DNA of 64,000 nt. It comes from Gonium pectorale (taxonomy: Eukaryota > Chlorophyta > Chlorophyceae > Chlamydomonadales > Volvocaceae). The position numbers were made by a program, and so were the translations under genes. The notes under the pieces were generated by a model. That model did no database searches and was not told the origin of the DNA. It saw only the letters and a list, made by a program, of their open reading frames with translations. Numbering within the stretch: position 1 is the first letter of the stretch; the number at the start of each line of letters is the position of its first letter. The stretch covers positions 102,005 to 166,004 of the forward strand of contig LSYV01000026.1 in assembly GCA_001584585.1 (NCBI GenBank). The letters are read 5' to 3'. Positions 25,101 to 37,131 of this stretch are shown here, one piece after another.

Positions 25101-28100
25101 GTCCAGGTCGGCGAAGGACAGCTGGCGCCATGCGGGCAGCTGCGCATCGGGCGGGCCGCGGACGGTGGCGGTGGTGTGGGACACGGTGGTTAGAGAAGAA
25201 ACGCGTGCGAGGAGCGGTTGACGGGCGCTGTCGCGTCAACGGGCAGACCCCAACCCATCAACGCGCTCAAGGCAGTGAAAAGGCATGTGGCCATAGGCTT
25301 GCCTTGACCTCCACCCGTCCACCCCTCTACCCATCTGGCTGTCTACTGCGTCCTCATTGGCCCCGCAGTGCTGCCAGACCCTTACCCCCTCCGGCCCCAC
25401 CCGGGAGGCACGCTCACCGCGTCCGCTGTAGCAGGCAGCACCATGGCGCGCACGCCAAGCGCCAGCAGCTTGTGGCGCAGGCCGTCCACCAGCGCGCGCA
25501 GGTGGCCCTGGCGCCGGCAGTCGAAACGCGTGGCCACCAGCGGGACCTCCGCCATGGCGCTGCCCAGCACCCGGAACATGCCCGCCAGCACTGGTCGCCC
25601 GCGGGCCTCCTTGTCGGCGCCCCTGCGCGCGTTGTCACACGAGCGAGACGCGAATGGGCATACGTGCGTTTAGACGCTGTCGAGGTGCTGCTGCGAGATG
25701 TTTGCAAGCGACAGCCGTAAGCCGTGCGCTCGCTCTTTTCCTATGTTGCGCCGCACCTGTAGCGCAGCAGCACGCAGTGCATGCCCTGGAAATCGTAGTC
25801 GCCGGCGCTCTCGGCATACACCATCTTGGGCAGCAGGTCCACTCCGCTGCCCGTGTCGATGATGGGGTCGAACGACTCCTGCGATCAAAGGCAGGCACCG
25901 CGAGGTGCCGGCATGCAGGGCTTAAAGACACCGACATGGGAGATACCAACACAGATGCCAGCTGGGTTACTCATAATGCCACATATCCTGTGCGCGCCCT
26001 GCCCTGCCCGGCTCGGGTACTTGTCCTGGTCGTCCCTGCAAAGCGATACCGTACCACCTGCCTGCATGGCACCCATCCCAAACGGAAGCATCAGCGCGGC
26101 CCTCCCGGCCTCACACTGCAAGCCGCGGGCCCGCACCTGCAGGATCTCCAGCACCGTCAGCAGCGCGCGCGCCGTGGCCTTGGTGCCGTCCTTGCCGCGG
26201 ATGAACTGCCAGCGGTAGGCGGGGTTGCCCGGCATCAGCGTCTCGCCCGCCTCCACGTCCGCCTGCAGCGCCCGGCGGATGCCCGTGCACTCGTCGCTGC
26301 AGAACCACTCGCCCTCCGGGACGGCCTGCGCGGCGTAAGGGGGATGAGGTTCCTCAATCCGCAGGCAAGACGGGTGAGCTTGGCGCCCGCCGACGGGTTG
26401 GAGTGCGTCTGAAGTTCTTGTGGGTGCCTTCTCCCTAGAATGGTTTAGCCAGTCGCTCTGCCGCATCGCCCGGCCTCTGCAGGACCCACCGGCTGCCTGC
26501 AGCGCTACCCCGCCGGCTGCCGCACAGCGGCTACTCGAGACCGTGCACCTGCTCCCCTGCCCCCATCCCACTCTAAATCTGCTGCCCGGGACCAATCCCA
26601 CCTGCATGTCCACCATCTTGTGCTCCCGCAGGCAGCCAATGTGGAACTCTTTCTCGCACTGGTCGCAGATAAGCACCGTCTTGTCGGAGAAGCCCTCGCG
26701 ATCGAAGTCCGGCTCATGGCAAAGCACGCAGCTGCTCGCCAGATCGACGGCATGGTCCTCGCCGCTGCGAGGAACGGTGCGGGTGAGTCAAAGACGAGCA
26801 TGCAGTGTGGCGTGCGGGTGTACCAACGCAGCGCGAGTGCGTGTTGTGCAACACGTCATCTTAAGTTTGGGGTAAAATGCCTCGTGGGTGAAGGCAAGAG
26901 GGCAAAACGAGCCGGTAAGCAACGCACAAAGTAGCACGGATGCGGAGTGTGTGCGGGCAGCGCGTGCGCCGCGAACGAAACACGCTCAAACACATGTCAT
27001 AACAACCCGGCGGCAGGTCCCACATTCGGAAGAGGAACACAGCCCACGAGGCAATTACGTGACAGGGCCCAGGATTAGGTGCAAGGGAACCGGTACGCAT
27101 AAGCGCTGGTCTGCATTTGCCAGGAAGAGCAGGAGGCACTCACGTGAGCTCTTCCTCTTCCTCCTCCTCCTCCTCCTCCCCCTCGTGGGCCGCAGGCGCC
27201 ACGCTGCTGGTGCTGGCGTCTTCCGCGTGCGCCGCTGCAGGCCCGCTAGAACCCGCGCCCGCCTCCGCACGTCCCGCAGCCCCAACCCCGGCTCGCTGCA
27301 CGCCGGCCTCCGCCGTCGCCGTAATCCGCAGCGCCGCCGCTGACGCGGCGGCCGCCGGCCGTGGCGCCGCGCTCGGCGAGGACATGGCAGGCGGCGACCA
27401 AACGGCAAGGCGCTCCGCGATGCGCTTCAGCGGCAGACCCTCCTCTGTGACGATCGCCTCGAAGGGGTTGCGCCGGTGCTTGTGGCCTGCGCGCCACCAG
27501 GGATACGAGATGGACGCATCGCAAAGGTCAACACGGCTTCATTCCGGTCCTGCGCTCATCATCACGTGGGAAGCGGCAGTGCGAAACGCCTCCAGAAGGC
27601 ATCTCCCAGAACACATGGATTCAACATGCGGGTGGCTTTAAACCACACCTCAACCAACGCACGTGCCCACCCGCCGCCAGGGTCTCCATACACGCCCCTC
27701 CGCACCGCACCTGCATGCGCCTCAAAGGCCGATGCGCTGATGACCTTGCTGCAACAGCCGCACAGGATGCCGCCGTTGTTGCTGGCGCTCCGAATCACCA
27801 CGACGCCCGTCAGCAGGCGCTGGCCCTGGATTGTGTAGAACACGCGGCTGCCGTCCTGCGGGTCAGCAAAAGGGGCGAGCGCTTGACAGCACAGCCTCTG
27901 GTCAGAGCACGCGCCGGGCCACTGCCGCTGCCGGCCTGGGTGGAACATACTAGGCGCCGGGAGAGCGGAAGACCGCGCTAGCGGTCTACCTGAGCACGTT
28001 GATGAGTGGTAGGCTGTCCATGGCGCGCAGCACGCGCAGGTAAACTCCCTTCATAAACATGACAGGACAGGATGGCATGTCTCTCTAATCCCAATCCATG

Positions 28101-31100
28101 CCAGCGATCCTTGGCCCCCCGGTTTCCCCGCAAACGTGCCTGCAAGCTGCCTGGCCCGCCGTCGAACAGCGTCCGACCGCAGTTGTTCCGTCGGAAGACG
28201 GTGCTCCGCGCCGCCGAGGCCCGAGCGTTGAATGGCAGTGACATCTGGATGCGGCCCCCGGCGGGCGCCGCAGCTGCTGGCGCGTGGGTGTGGGCGTGCC
28301 CATGTGCGGCATGCGTGTGCGCAGCAGGCGGCATGGCGAAGTGCAGCTTGGGAGGAGCTGCGGCGCCGGCGGCGCCGGCAGTGGCGCGGGCGCGCTTCCG
28401 CCGCCGTGTGGCGTCGTCATCATAGTCATCATCATCGTCGTCGTCGTCTTCCACCTCCTCTTCATATGGCTCGTCCTTCTCGTAATGGCCATCCTCCTCT
28501 TCCGCCTCCTCCCACGCGGCTGCGGCTGCTGCCGCTGCGGCGGCCGCGGCCGCCCGCGCTTCCGCGATGGGGCCCGTGCCGAGAGCACCAGCATCTGCAC
28601 CAGCCGGTGCCGTTGCAGCAGGAGCTGCGACCGCGCTGCCGTCAACCGGTGCCACTTGCGGCTCCGCTGCCGCCTCACCCGCTGCAGGCGGGACCTCACC
28701 GGCGGGGGCGGCAGCGCCGTCGGCATTGATCATGGCAGCCTCGGCGACCTGTGCGGCCTCAGCGGCGGCGCCCTCAACGCCCACCACCGCCGCCACAGCC
28801 ACGGTTGCCTCCGGGGCGCATCCGCTGCCATCGGCGCCCGGCTCGGCTGTGCTGGTGGCCACCACTCCAACCGCAGTGAGCGCTGCCGGCGTACCGCCGC
28901 CGCCGCTGGCGGTGATGGCGGCTGCCGCGCTGGCTTTAATAACGGGCACTGCGTCGGCGCCCTTGGCCATGGCTAGGCGAGCTTGCGTGAAGAACTGCTC
29001 CGCCAGTTGGGCCTGCGTGAGCACCGGCGTCCCACGCCCCCTGCCCCGGCCGCTGCCGGGAGCGGGGCCAGGACCCAGTCCACCCACGGCGGCGGGGCCG
29101 CGGCCTCGGCCGCGCCCCCGGCCGCCCCGCCCCCGGCCGCCCTCGGGCCCATGGTCCAAGTCCAGGAAGGCCGTGTTGGGGCGTTTGATGCGCTTGCCGC
29201 TGGATGCCTGCCTGCACGTGGGGCACTGCCACGGCTCGCAGCCGTTGGGCAGGCCGTAGGCGCTGGCGCAGGAGGCGTGGCAGTAGCCGCCGCAGCAGGA
29301 GCAGCCGAAGACCTGCAACGGGGAGCGCAGCCGGAATCGACAACAGGGACTTCGCAACGCAGGCGTGCATTCCCTCACCCCCCCCCCCGGCTCACCAGGT
29401 ACAGCGCACACCTTGCCCTAAGCACATCGAACACCATCGCCGAAGGCTGAGGAGGCCGTCGCCCGCACCCCCTCCCACACACAAGACACCCTCTCCATCA
29501 CCGACGCCCCTACCTGCGGGGCATTCCTGGCAGCGGCCAGCTCCTTGTAGTTCGGCGGCATCGCCCGCCGACAGACCGTGCATACGCCCTCCGGCACCAC
29601 GGGCCTCTGGTCTGCATACTGTGCCATGCTCTTGTAGGGGCTGGTCATGGCCGGCGGGCCGCCCTCTGCCTGCGTGGACGGGTCCGCCGTCTCCGTGCTC
29701 TTCTCCGTCACGGTGGTCGCATCTGACACCGTCCGGGCCAGCGGCGCCTGGCCTCCGGCCACGCCAGCAGCGGTCCCCGTCCCCGCCATGCCCATTCCCA
29801 ACTGCTGCGCCTCCATCGCCGCCATCGCTGCCGCCCGGGCGGCCATGGCCGCTGCACGCGCTCCGCCGGGCTTGGCACCCTTGGGCCCCGCTGCTGCGCC
29901 GAAGGGGCTGCCAGGCGACATCGGCCCCAGTCCACCGTGGCCGTCGTCGTCAGCCGCGGCGGATCCCTTGGTGCCGCCACGCGTGGTGAGGCGGTAGCTG
30001 GTCCCCAGGCAGCGGCAAACCATGACGCCGATGTCCTTGAGGCTTAGGTTGAGCCCCACAATGAAAGAGTGCTCGGCGGGCTTCTTGTGCGTGCCACCGC
30101 AGTGCACCTCAAACTCGGTGAGGGAGTGTGTCCGTGCGCTGGCGCTGCAGTCGCGGCAGTCGCACGCCACCGCACCGCGATCCACGATGGTGCCGCTCAG
30201 GATAGGCATGTACCGACCCGTGGCGTCGCGCTGCGGGGCCGGAGAGACGGGCACACACGAAGCAAGGATGGGAACCTTGGGATGTGTGCAGCGAGTCAAA
30301 GGGAGCTGGAGTGCCCAACAAGCTGAGTGTGGGAAACCGCCGACCCGCGTCTGGGGCCCTGGCAGAGTATCCCACTTCCGACCAGGGTCGATGGGACGAC
30401 AGGAAGCCCGCACAAGGAGAACCACAGCCCGGCTGTGCAAGGACACCACTCACGCAACTACAGCCCGTGAGGACCCCGTGAGGAACCCATGCTGCCCCTG
30501 CACCCGACCTGCCGGCCCTTCCACCCCTCCCTGATCGCACCCTGCGGTACTCAATGTGCTGCCCACGCATGCCGAGCGAACGCAGCAGCGCCTTGGCGTC
30601 GCGCGGGGCGCCCTCGCCCGCCGCCACCACCTTGCGAGAAAACTCGCGCAGGAACGCCACCTGTTCCTCATTCAGCGCCATTGGCGCGTCGTCCAGCCAG
30701 CCAGGCGCCTCTCCCGTGAGAGGCACACCGCTCGCGGCGAGGGCGGCGGCCCTGGCAGCGGAGGCCGCGCCAGGAGGCTGCCTCCTCATGGCTCCCCCAG
30801 TGGGTGCTGGCGCCGCCGCGGGTGAAGGCCCGGCTCTCGCGGCATCGGCCGCCCCAGTAGAGCCCCCACCCGCCGCTTCGGCAGCTGCATCAGCCTCCCG
30901 CTGCGCCTCTGCTGATGCCGTCACGAGCTTCGCGCCCTCCGCATCCCCCATCGTCACGTCCGCCAGCCCTGTTGCGCCCTCAATGGCCTCAGTCCCGGGC
31001 GCGTTGGCTGCTTCCGCTGTGTGGCCTTGGAACTCCTTCGCCGCGGCCGCGGCCGTCGAGCCTTCCAATGACGCCGTCGCGGCCTCCGCTGCCGGCTGTG

Positions 31101-33117
31101 CGGCTTGGTCCGACGCCAGTGCTGCTGCTGGCTCCTTGGCGGCTGCAGCAGCAGCCGCAATACCCTCCTCGCTCGACGTCTTCGCCGCCGCTCCCGCTGC
31201 AGACTTGCGACCGGCTGGTGCGGGCTTCGTGGCACCGTCGGCCGTGCGCTTCGCACCGGACGCCGTAGCGTCCAGTGTCGTGGCACCGCTTGCAGCAGCA
31301 GCGGCAGACCGCTTGGCCCCGTGTCCGCCAACGGTCCGAGTTGCCCGCTTGGCGATGGGCTCATCATCTGACGCCGCGCCCACCTCAGAGTCTGTAGAGC
31401 GGCCGTCAGACTCCAGGGCCGCCTTGGCCGCTGCCTTGGCCGCTCGACCGATCGACGGCCTAGAAGGTGCGATCGTGCCGACCTTCAGCGCTCCTCTCGC
31501 CGCGGTGCTCGTTGGTGAGGCCGCGCCGGCCGGACGCTCTTTCTTTGCGCGCTTAGCAGGCGGGGGCCCGTCCGCCTTCGCATCGGCGGCTGCCGCCGTT
31601 TGTGCCTGCTGTGCGGGGCCGGTCTTAGGACCCGCCACCACAGGCCAAAGGTCGTACATCACTGCCCCCACGATCTGGTCCCGGTTGGGGCCCAAAAGCG
31701 ACATGGCGAAATTAGCGTTCGCCGCCGCCACGCGCCGTGGTCGCTGCTCTGGCGGCGGCGCAATCGGAGGTGCGGGACGGGTCGGTGCACGAGCACGTGC
31801 GGGCCCGGGGCGGGGTTGGACCGGGAGCGGCGGAGAAGACACGGGCTGCGGTTTGGCCCCCGCGCCCCGTTTCAACTTCGCCAACTTTACTGGCTTTGCA
31901 GGCTTGCGCTCCTGCGTGCTGGGCTCTTGGGGGCTGGGTCCTGACCGCTGCAACTGCGCTTCTGCCACCTGTCCTTCTCCCTGCTCCGGTGCCTGCCCCA
32001 GGCCCGATGCCCCGATCTGCTCCTGCGCCTCCTGTACGTCCGGCGCTTCCGACTCGGCCGGGGCCTGCCGTTCCGCGCCTGTAGGATCCCCTGCAGCCCG
32101 CCCCTGGGAGTCAGCTTGGCTGGCTGCTGGGGGGGCCGACCCTGACGGGTCACCCTCCCGTGCCGGGCTAGCGGTCGGGTCGGCAGCGGGTTCAGCAGCC
32201 TCCATGGCGGAGGGGCCTTCCAGGCCTGGAGACTCCCGGGAGCCCGCCACAGGGTCCTCATTCACAGCCACGGGTCTAGAACAGGCAGCTGCCGTCGTCA
32301 CCGCCGAGGCGTCTACCTCAGTGTCATCCACAGCTACAGGTTGCCCGGCAGCAACGGCGCCGTCGGCGTCGGCGGCAGCGGGGCCGCCAGCCTTGTCGTC
32401 AGCTGGGCCGTCAGCCTCGGCAGCGGCTGTGGCGCCGCCAGCCTCAGCAGCACCGAAGCTGTCGGCCTTAGCGGCAGCCTCCATCTGATCCGGCTGCGGT
32501 TCATCCCCAGCGGCACTGTCAGCTGACTTGCTGGCGGGCCCAACCGCATGGTGTTGCTCATGGGCGGCTTCAGGTCGGTGAGTGACAGTGTTAGCCTCTA
32601 AGGCCGCGACTTCCGGCTCAGGCGCGCTACTCGCTGCGGGCTGCCCGCTGTTCACCTGTGGTTCCGTCGCCGCCATCCCTCCGAATGCCTGATGCAAGGC
32701 TGTGGAAGACAGTAGGTCCTGCGTTGGCGGCGTCGACTGAGGTTGGCCCGTCAGCTGGTCCAGCTCCTGTCCCGCGGGCTCGGGCGGCACTGGAGCCGTG
32801 CCACCACCAGCCGGCAGAGGCAGGGTCTGTGCAGAACGTCCTGCGTCCTGCTGCACGGGCTGCTGCTGGGCAGTTGAGTGCCCCAGACCCATGGCTGAGC
32901 CGTCGCCGCCAGCAGGCGGGGACCCCTGGGCTGCTTCTGAAGGCTCTTCCGGCGCAGAGGGCTCGGTGAGGCCCTGGCCGGCGTCCTGCTCAGAGCTCTG
33001 GCCGTGCTGGTTATTGGATGGCTGACGTGCGCTGTCAGGTTGCCCAAGATCGGATAATTGGTTCTGCGGGATGGGAGTTGGCACGGTGATGTAGGGGGGT
33101 GTGCGCTTAGTTTGCAT
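22194..33117 (-). CDS. IDM1-like PHD-finger/GNAT chromatin acetyltransferase, giant form
   Basis: Exons: 33117-30541, 30230-29514, 29312-27990, 27855-27711, 27486-27144, 26764-26602, 26325-26137, 25878-25757, 25622-25418, 25139-22194; 8,730 coding bases, 2,909 residues. Order: acidic, Ala/Ser/Pro-rich N-terminus (1-859); Tify-like CDCRDC...LTEFEVHCGGTHKKP (about 870-930); a PHD-like finger from CTVCRR to CPTCR across the exon 2/3 junction; Asp-rich and Ala-rich linkers; a second Tify-like unit, LCGCCSKVISASAFEAHAG then HKHRRNPFEAIV; PHD2 from CVLCHE to WFCSDEC (about 1710-1765); a GNAT core with VPLVATRFDCRRQGHL and VRAMVLPA (about 1880-1925); then RG repeats and a long Gln/Pro/Gly tail. This order matches plant IDM1/ROS4-type histone H3 acetyltransferases, which act in the nucleus against DNA methylation. 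Exon 3 could hide an extra small intron near 28050-28136; the unspliced version keeps frame. Confidence 0.75.
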
Positions 33118-35454
33118 GCCGAAATTCGCGCAGGTGAGTCACGGACGCGGTCTGCCATGCAGAGTGCATGGGTAACGTTGCACTACGCATTTCGATACTC
33201 TATGCATCAGGGAGGTTCCGCATTCCCATGCGCTTCCTGCATTATTGATTGCAGCGATCGTCTTGGGTCGGAGTGCAGTCCGCCAAGCAGAGACAGGATC
33301 CAAGTCGCAGCATGCGCGCCGCGCGTCCGTTCATCACTGGTACAACAAAATATGCACCATGTGCAGGCTCATGATGAGTCGTCTCTTTAAACCATACGAA
33401 CAGCGACACTCGCCACACCACGCCTGCTTTTAACAGTTGCAGTGCAAGCTGCAAGCACCGTGCGTGCGCCCTCCGCAAGCAGCCGACAAGGTCGACCGCC
33501 TCTTGGCGCAATACGCCGCCCATTGCGTGCGTGCAGTCCCTTACGGCGGTTTTACGCGTGTCGAGGCACCCCACCTGGGCGTCGCTAGAAGGCTGACCGT
33601 CGCCGGCTCCCGCCGTGTCGCCTTTCCGCTGTCCTCCGGCGTCGCCCATGCTACATATCCTTCTCGGCAGTTACCTCATTGAAGGAGCACACTGAAGGCG
33701 TCCTGGCGCCGATGGCGCCCGGGGCGCCCTACACACGCCGAAGCGGCCCTGGGCCTGCGAGCAGTAGATCACAGCTGTAGATAACTTCATCTCCGAAGCA
33801 GCATTCCATAAGTAAATCTGCCCGTAAGCGCAACGCTGCGTGGACGAGGCAATGAAGAAAGACGCTCCCCACAGGAAAGCAGCCGCCCACTCCAGGAGCA
33901 GGAACACGTGTATCGTTTCAGGTTTGAAGACGTCTTGCATATTTCGGCCCTCACCGCTTTGCCGCCGCGGAGAGCGAGCGAGTTTGACGCGGGGCTACCC
34001 GTGGCCACTCCAAAGTTGTACCAGGCTTGCTGTCTTGTGCCGTGCAGAAGAACTAATATCCTAGAGCAGGGGTGACCGAGGCCGAGGCCGAGAGGGGAGC
34101 TGGCGACCCGGTCAGCGACGAAGCACGCTGCAAGCGTTGCTTGGCCGCGTTGAACGACATAATTTCTAGAGAACTACTTGATAGCCCCAAGAAAACAACG
34201 CGCCGTACGGGTGGTTGTGTCGCCGACAGGGGCCCATTTGATATCAGTGTTACATACATAGTACAATGAGCTGCCCATCTGTCAGGAGGCCCAGGGTATT
34301 GGGAGGCCCGTGGGCAACCCCCGGGGGACTGGAGAGATGCGGTACCATCCTCGTGGCCCCGCGATATCTCCACGAGCCCCAATGTCATGATGCGCAGGTC
34401 GGTTCGATTATAAGCGCGTGATCACATGCGGGGTCGCGGCTTGAGGCCCCCCGGCTATGCACGGGCCTCGGGCGAGCCTCTAACCGTGGTGATTGCATGG
34501 ACTGCTTCTGGCGATACCAGACACCTTCTACTTTCAGCCCACGAAGAAATGCGGCGAATTCCAGGGGCAACGCCACGGCAACTGAAGGGCGAACTTTGGC
34601 GAACACCCCGTAACCCTGGCCTGCGCGCCCAGTTATCGGTACAACCGAGCGATGCATCATGACATCAACCATATGGTGCTTGTTCAAGTCCAGTCTTGGT
34701 TCTTGCACCAACCGTCTAAAACCTGATACGGAGCGGCTGGCGTAGCCTCGCTGTGCGAAGCCGCAATAGCGCTATGTCTGTCAAGTTGAACATGCACGAC
34801 AACCGGGCAGACTCGGGTAGTACCATCTGCTCCGAGCTCATGGTTCAAACTCGCTGCGCTGCCTAGAGACGCACGTACATCGATAGCAGCATTGTATTCG
34901 TTTCCGCGCGGCATTTCAGGGATTGAGACAAGTCCTTGGGTGGGGCACGCCAGGCACGCCCGAGGCCCGACGCAGAGAACGCAGGGCAGCCGATCGACTA
35001 GGGGCTTATTAGCTTTGTACATGCGAAGTGTGTTCCTACGCACTAGTGCCATCTTAGATGCGGCAAGCCAGGCTGCCCTTTGTGTCCGCATCTGAGCTAG
35101 CTCCGACTCCCATCCCTCCTCCAATCATTTGTATCGTTTGGATGGCAGCGTGCCAAGGGGGCATTGCCAGCTAGGAAGTCGATCGGAACTGCTGTCAGAG
35201 CGAGGCTGCAAACACGATTCACGACGAAGGCTGATGGGTGCATGCCCCGCATTAACAGCTGTCCCGAGAAGCCCGAGGAGCCTCGAGGGGCTAGAACGTG
35301 CAAACGAAAGAAGCCCCAGCCATGGCAGGTTCAACCGGGCTGCAACAGGCCAGAGGTGGCCAACTACAGTGACGATGCCTGCCCAAGTGCACGTGCACTG
35401 CACAGTCACCCACCCAGGCCTTGCCCAGCATGTTGCGAAAATGCGCCGCACACA
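33118..35454. other. Gene-poor region upstream of the chromatin gene
   Basis: The 5' flank of the PHD/GNAT gene. It has no recognised gene except uncertain membrane-protein exons near 33760-34160. From about 34200 onward codon-like bias disappears and base composition is closer to even, typical of repeat-rich intergenic DNA. Confidence 0.45.
33760..34160 (-). pseudogene. Possible membrane-protein exons or remnant
   Basis: On the minus strand an ATG at 34160 opens MSFNAAKQRLQRASSL, written in gene-like codons. A second in-frame patch at about 33930-33790 encodes a strongly hydrophobic stretch (HVFLLLEWAAAFLWGASFF) followed by ASSTQRC. That resembles a helix-plus-cysteine unit of four-helix MARVEL-type proteins. 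I could not join the patches with convincing splice sites, and no further helices are found downstream. It may be a small gene with missed exons, or a decayed copy. Function unknown. Confidence 0.25.
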
Positions 35455-35535
35455 CCGGGAAAGCTGCAAAGAGGGTGCCCGCCTCTATGGACATACATAC
35501 CCGAAGGATGTTTTCTGCATGCATGCCTGTCTCAC
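35455..35535 (+). repeat. Dispersed repeat family, partial copy G
   Basis: Contains ccgcctctatggacatacatacccgaagg, matching the central block of the longer copies at 35629 and 59626. The second half is missing. It is the most diverged of the copies listed. Confidence 0.6.
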
Positions 35536-35628
35536 ACTGTCATGCATCGATCTTCTAGATCATATCGAACACCCGAAGGTGCGGGGGTAACAGTGGGCCC
35601 GCAAGCGCATGCGCGCAATGATGTGGGT

Positions 35629-35770
35629 CGTGAGTGAAAAGAAAACAGGCACAGGGAAACCGCCTCTTCGGACATACACACCCGAAGGCGCGACGCTTCC
35701 AGTAGGGCACCTATGTACAGGGCGTGGCGGGCTCAGAAAACGAGCAGACGGGCCCTCCCAGGTCGTGTCG
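35629..35770 (+). repeat. Dispersed repeat family, copy A
   Basis: About 140 bases. Order: A-rich edge (gaaaagaaaacagg), the block cctcttcggacatacacac, the hairpin arms around cgaag, then the block cgtggcgggct...acgagcagacgggc. It lies head to tail with copy B. It shares these blocks, in the same order, with copies at 35780, 36828, 44996 and 59626. No coding capacity. Confidence 0.8.
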
Positions 35771-35779
35771 CAGATGTTG

Positions 35780-35925
35780 CGAGAGTGCAAAAAAAAGAAA
35801 CAGGAAAAGGGAAGCTCTGCGGTCATACGCACCCGAACGTGCGACGTTGCCAGTAGGCGCCGGGTACATTGCATGGCGGGGCGACAGAGACGAGCAGACC
35901 TGCCCTTCCGTGTAGTCCTGCGTTA
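35780..35925 (+). repeat. Dispersed repeat family, copy B
   Basis: Tandem neighbour of copy A with the same order of blocks: A-rich edge (aaaaaaaagaaacagg), cggtcatacgcac, hairpin, catggcggggc and acgagcagacctgcc. It differs from A at many positions, so the pair is not a recent duplication. Confidence 0.75.
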
Positions 35926-36615
35926 GCCGCGGCAGTCACAGCCCTTCTCCTCAGGCTATGCGCCGAAGGGCAGCAGCTAAGGGCACCTCGATTGCCCCCG
36001 TACTTCTGGTACTACGCACTAGCAATGCAAGCATACCCACAGGCTGCGCCGCCTGTGTGCTGGTCTTGCAGTGTGACACTATACCGGCACGACAGGGCTT
36101 CTTGACCTAGCTGCAGGTTCATACGGAAGACCTGCGGGGCGGACGTTGGACGCTGTCCACACGTCTGCGTGTCTTGCGTAGTCGTGTCGATCGTGTGTTT
36201 TGACCGGCGGTCACACCCGAATCTTTGCCCAGTTCCATGAACTAAAATAGTTAAAGTTGCACGAGCGTAGGTAAACAAATTCCGTATCCAACGCAGATGC
36301 GCAGAGGCGTGTCCGCAGATGCGAGACGGCGTATATAGTACAGTAAAATCTCTCAAAACATTCAATCACCGTAATATGCATGTCTTCTTCTTGGCCTATT
36401 TGAGTATGTATCGGGACGTATGTCGGAGACGGATTGGGCGACGGGCCATCGTCACGGCGCATCGTTTGCATATGGACCCATCGTTGACATAAGAGAGACA
36501 GGTTGAAAGGTGGGTACACATATTTACCTACCTGAGGTGTCGGCCAAGTACCATAAGGCATCTACGTTTGAAGTGAGGCCCTTCGCCTCTGAGCCGTCAT
36601 GTGCGACAAACCAAG

Positions 36616-36643
36616 ACAACTCTCAACAACGGATATCTTGGCT
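36616..36643 (+). pseudogene. 5.8S rRNA fragment
   Basis: 28 bases (starting ACAACTCTCAACAACGGATA and ending CTTGGCT) match the highly conserved 5' end of eukaryotic 5.8S rRNA. The match stops abruptly: the expected continuation (CTCGCAACGATGAAGAACG) is only weakly recognisable for about ten bases and then lost, and no 18S or 28S sequence flanks it. It is a truncated, non-functional scrap, possibly inserted with a mobile element; a repeat copy starts about 185 bases further on. Confidence 0.7.
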
Positions 36644-36827
36644 GTCAGATTGATGGAGGATTGTACGCCTGCGGGCAGACAGGCGCTTTGCACCTGCCGT
36701 GTGTGCAGTACAAACCGCACGGCGGCACTGCGATTCGGGAGCTTCCCGTCCTGGGAAGGCCGCGGGTGCAGAGTCCACTTTCAGACACGTGCATTTCCCC
36801 GCAGAGCGTCATTTGCGTGCGCGCGGG

Positions 36828-36916
36828 TGAGACCCACCGGAAGGGCCCGTCTGCTCGTATACCTCGCCCGCCATGCCCTGCTGGAAAAAATCTCACCCTC
36901 GGGTGTGTTGAAAAGG
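36828..36916 (-). repeat. Dispersed repeat family, copy C
   Basis: Read on the plus strand it carries aagggcccgtctgctcgtat, cctcgcccgccatgcc and the hairpin core caccctcgggtg, which are the blocks of copy F in inverted orientation. The pyrimidine-rich end of the element is missing. Confidence 0.75.
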
Positions 36917-37131
36917 AACAACGCATATGAATATGATTACTATCCAGGCTCGCCCCGCCGCCGCGACCCAGGGGCCGGTGCGCTGCCAGGGAGACCCCGC
37001 CGGCGCGCGGCCCATGTTGGCATGGGACACGCAGGTATGCTTCGGGCTTCGTATCGTTTAGTGCATTCCTGACAACCTACTCGGTCGCGTTGGCACGGGC
37101 AACCTACACTTGCGCGCACGCCGCGGCCAGA

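Noticed and set aside
27990..28136. Extra intron and small exon (MDSLPLINVL) in the PHD/GNAT gene
   Set aside because: It needs a poor acceptor and a second shifted acceptor in the next exon. Reading straight through keeps the frame and the DGSRVFY start of the Tify-like unit. It remains an alternative.
30554..32488. 644-residue plus-strand open frame
   Set aside because: It is antisense to exon 1 of the PHD/GNAT gene. It is Ala/Ser-rich as expected for the complement of that exon, has no domain, and the minus-strand gene explains the region.
34380..34420. tRNA T-arm-like ggttcgatta
   Set aside because: No stem pairs around it and no D-arm or anticodon arm upstream.
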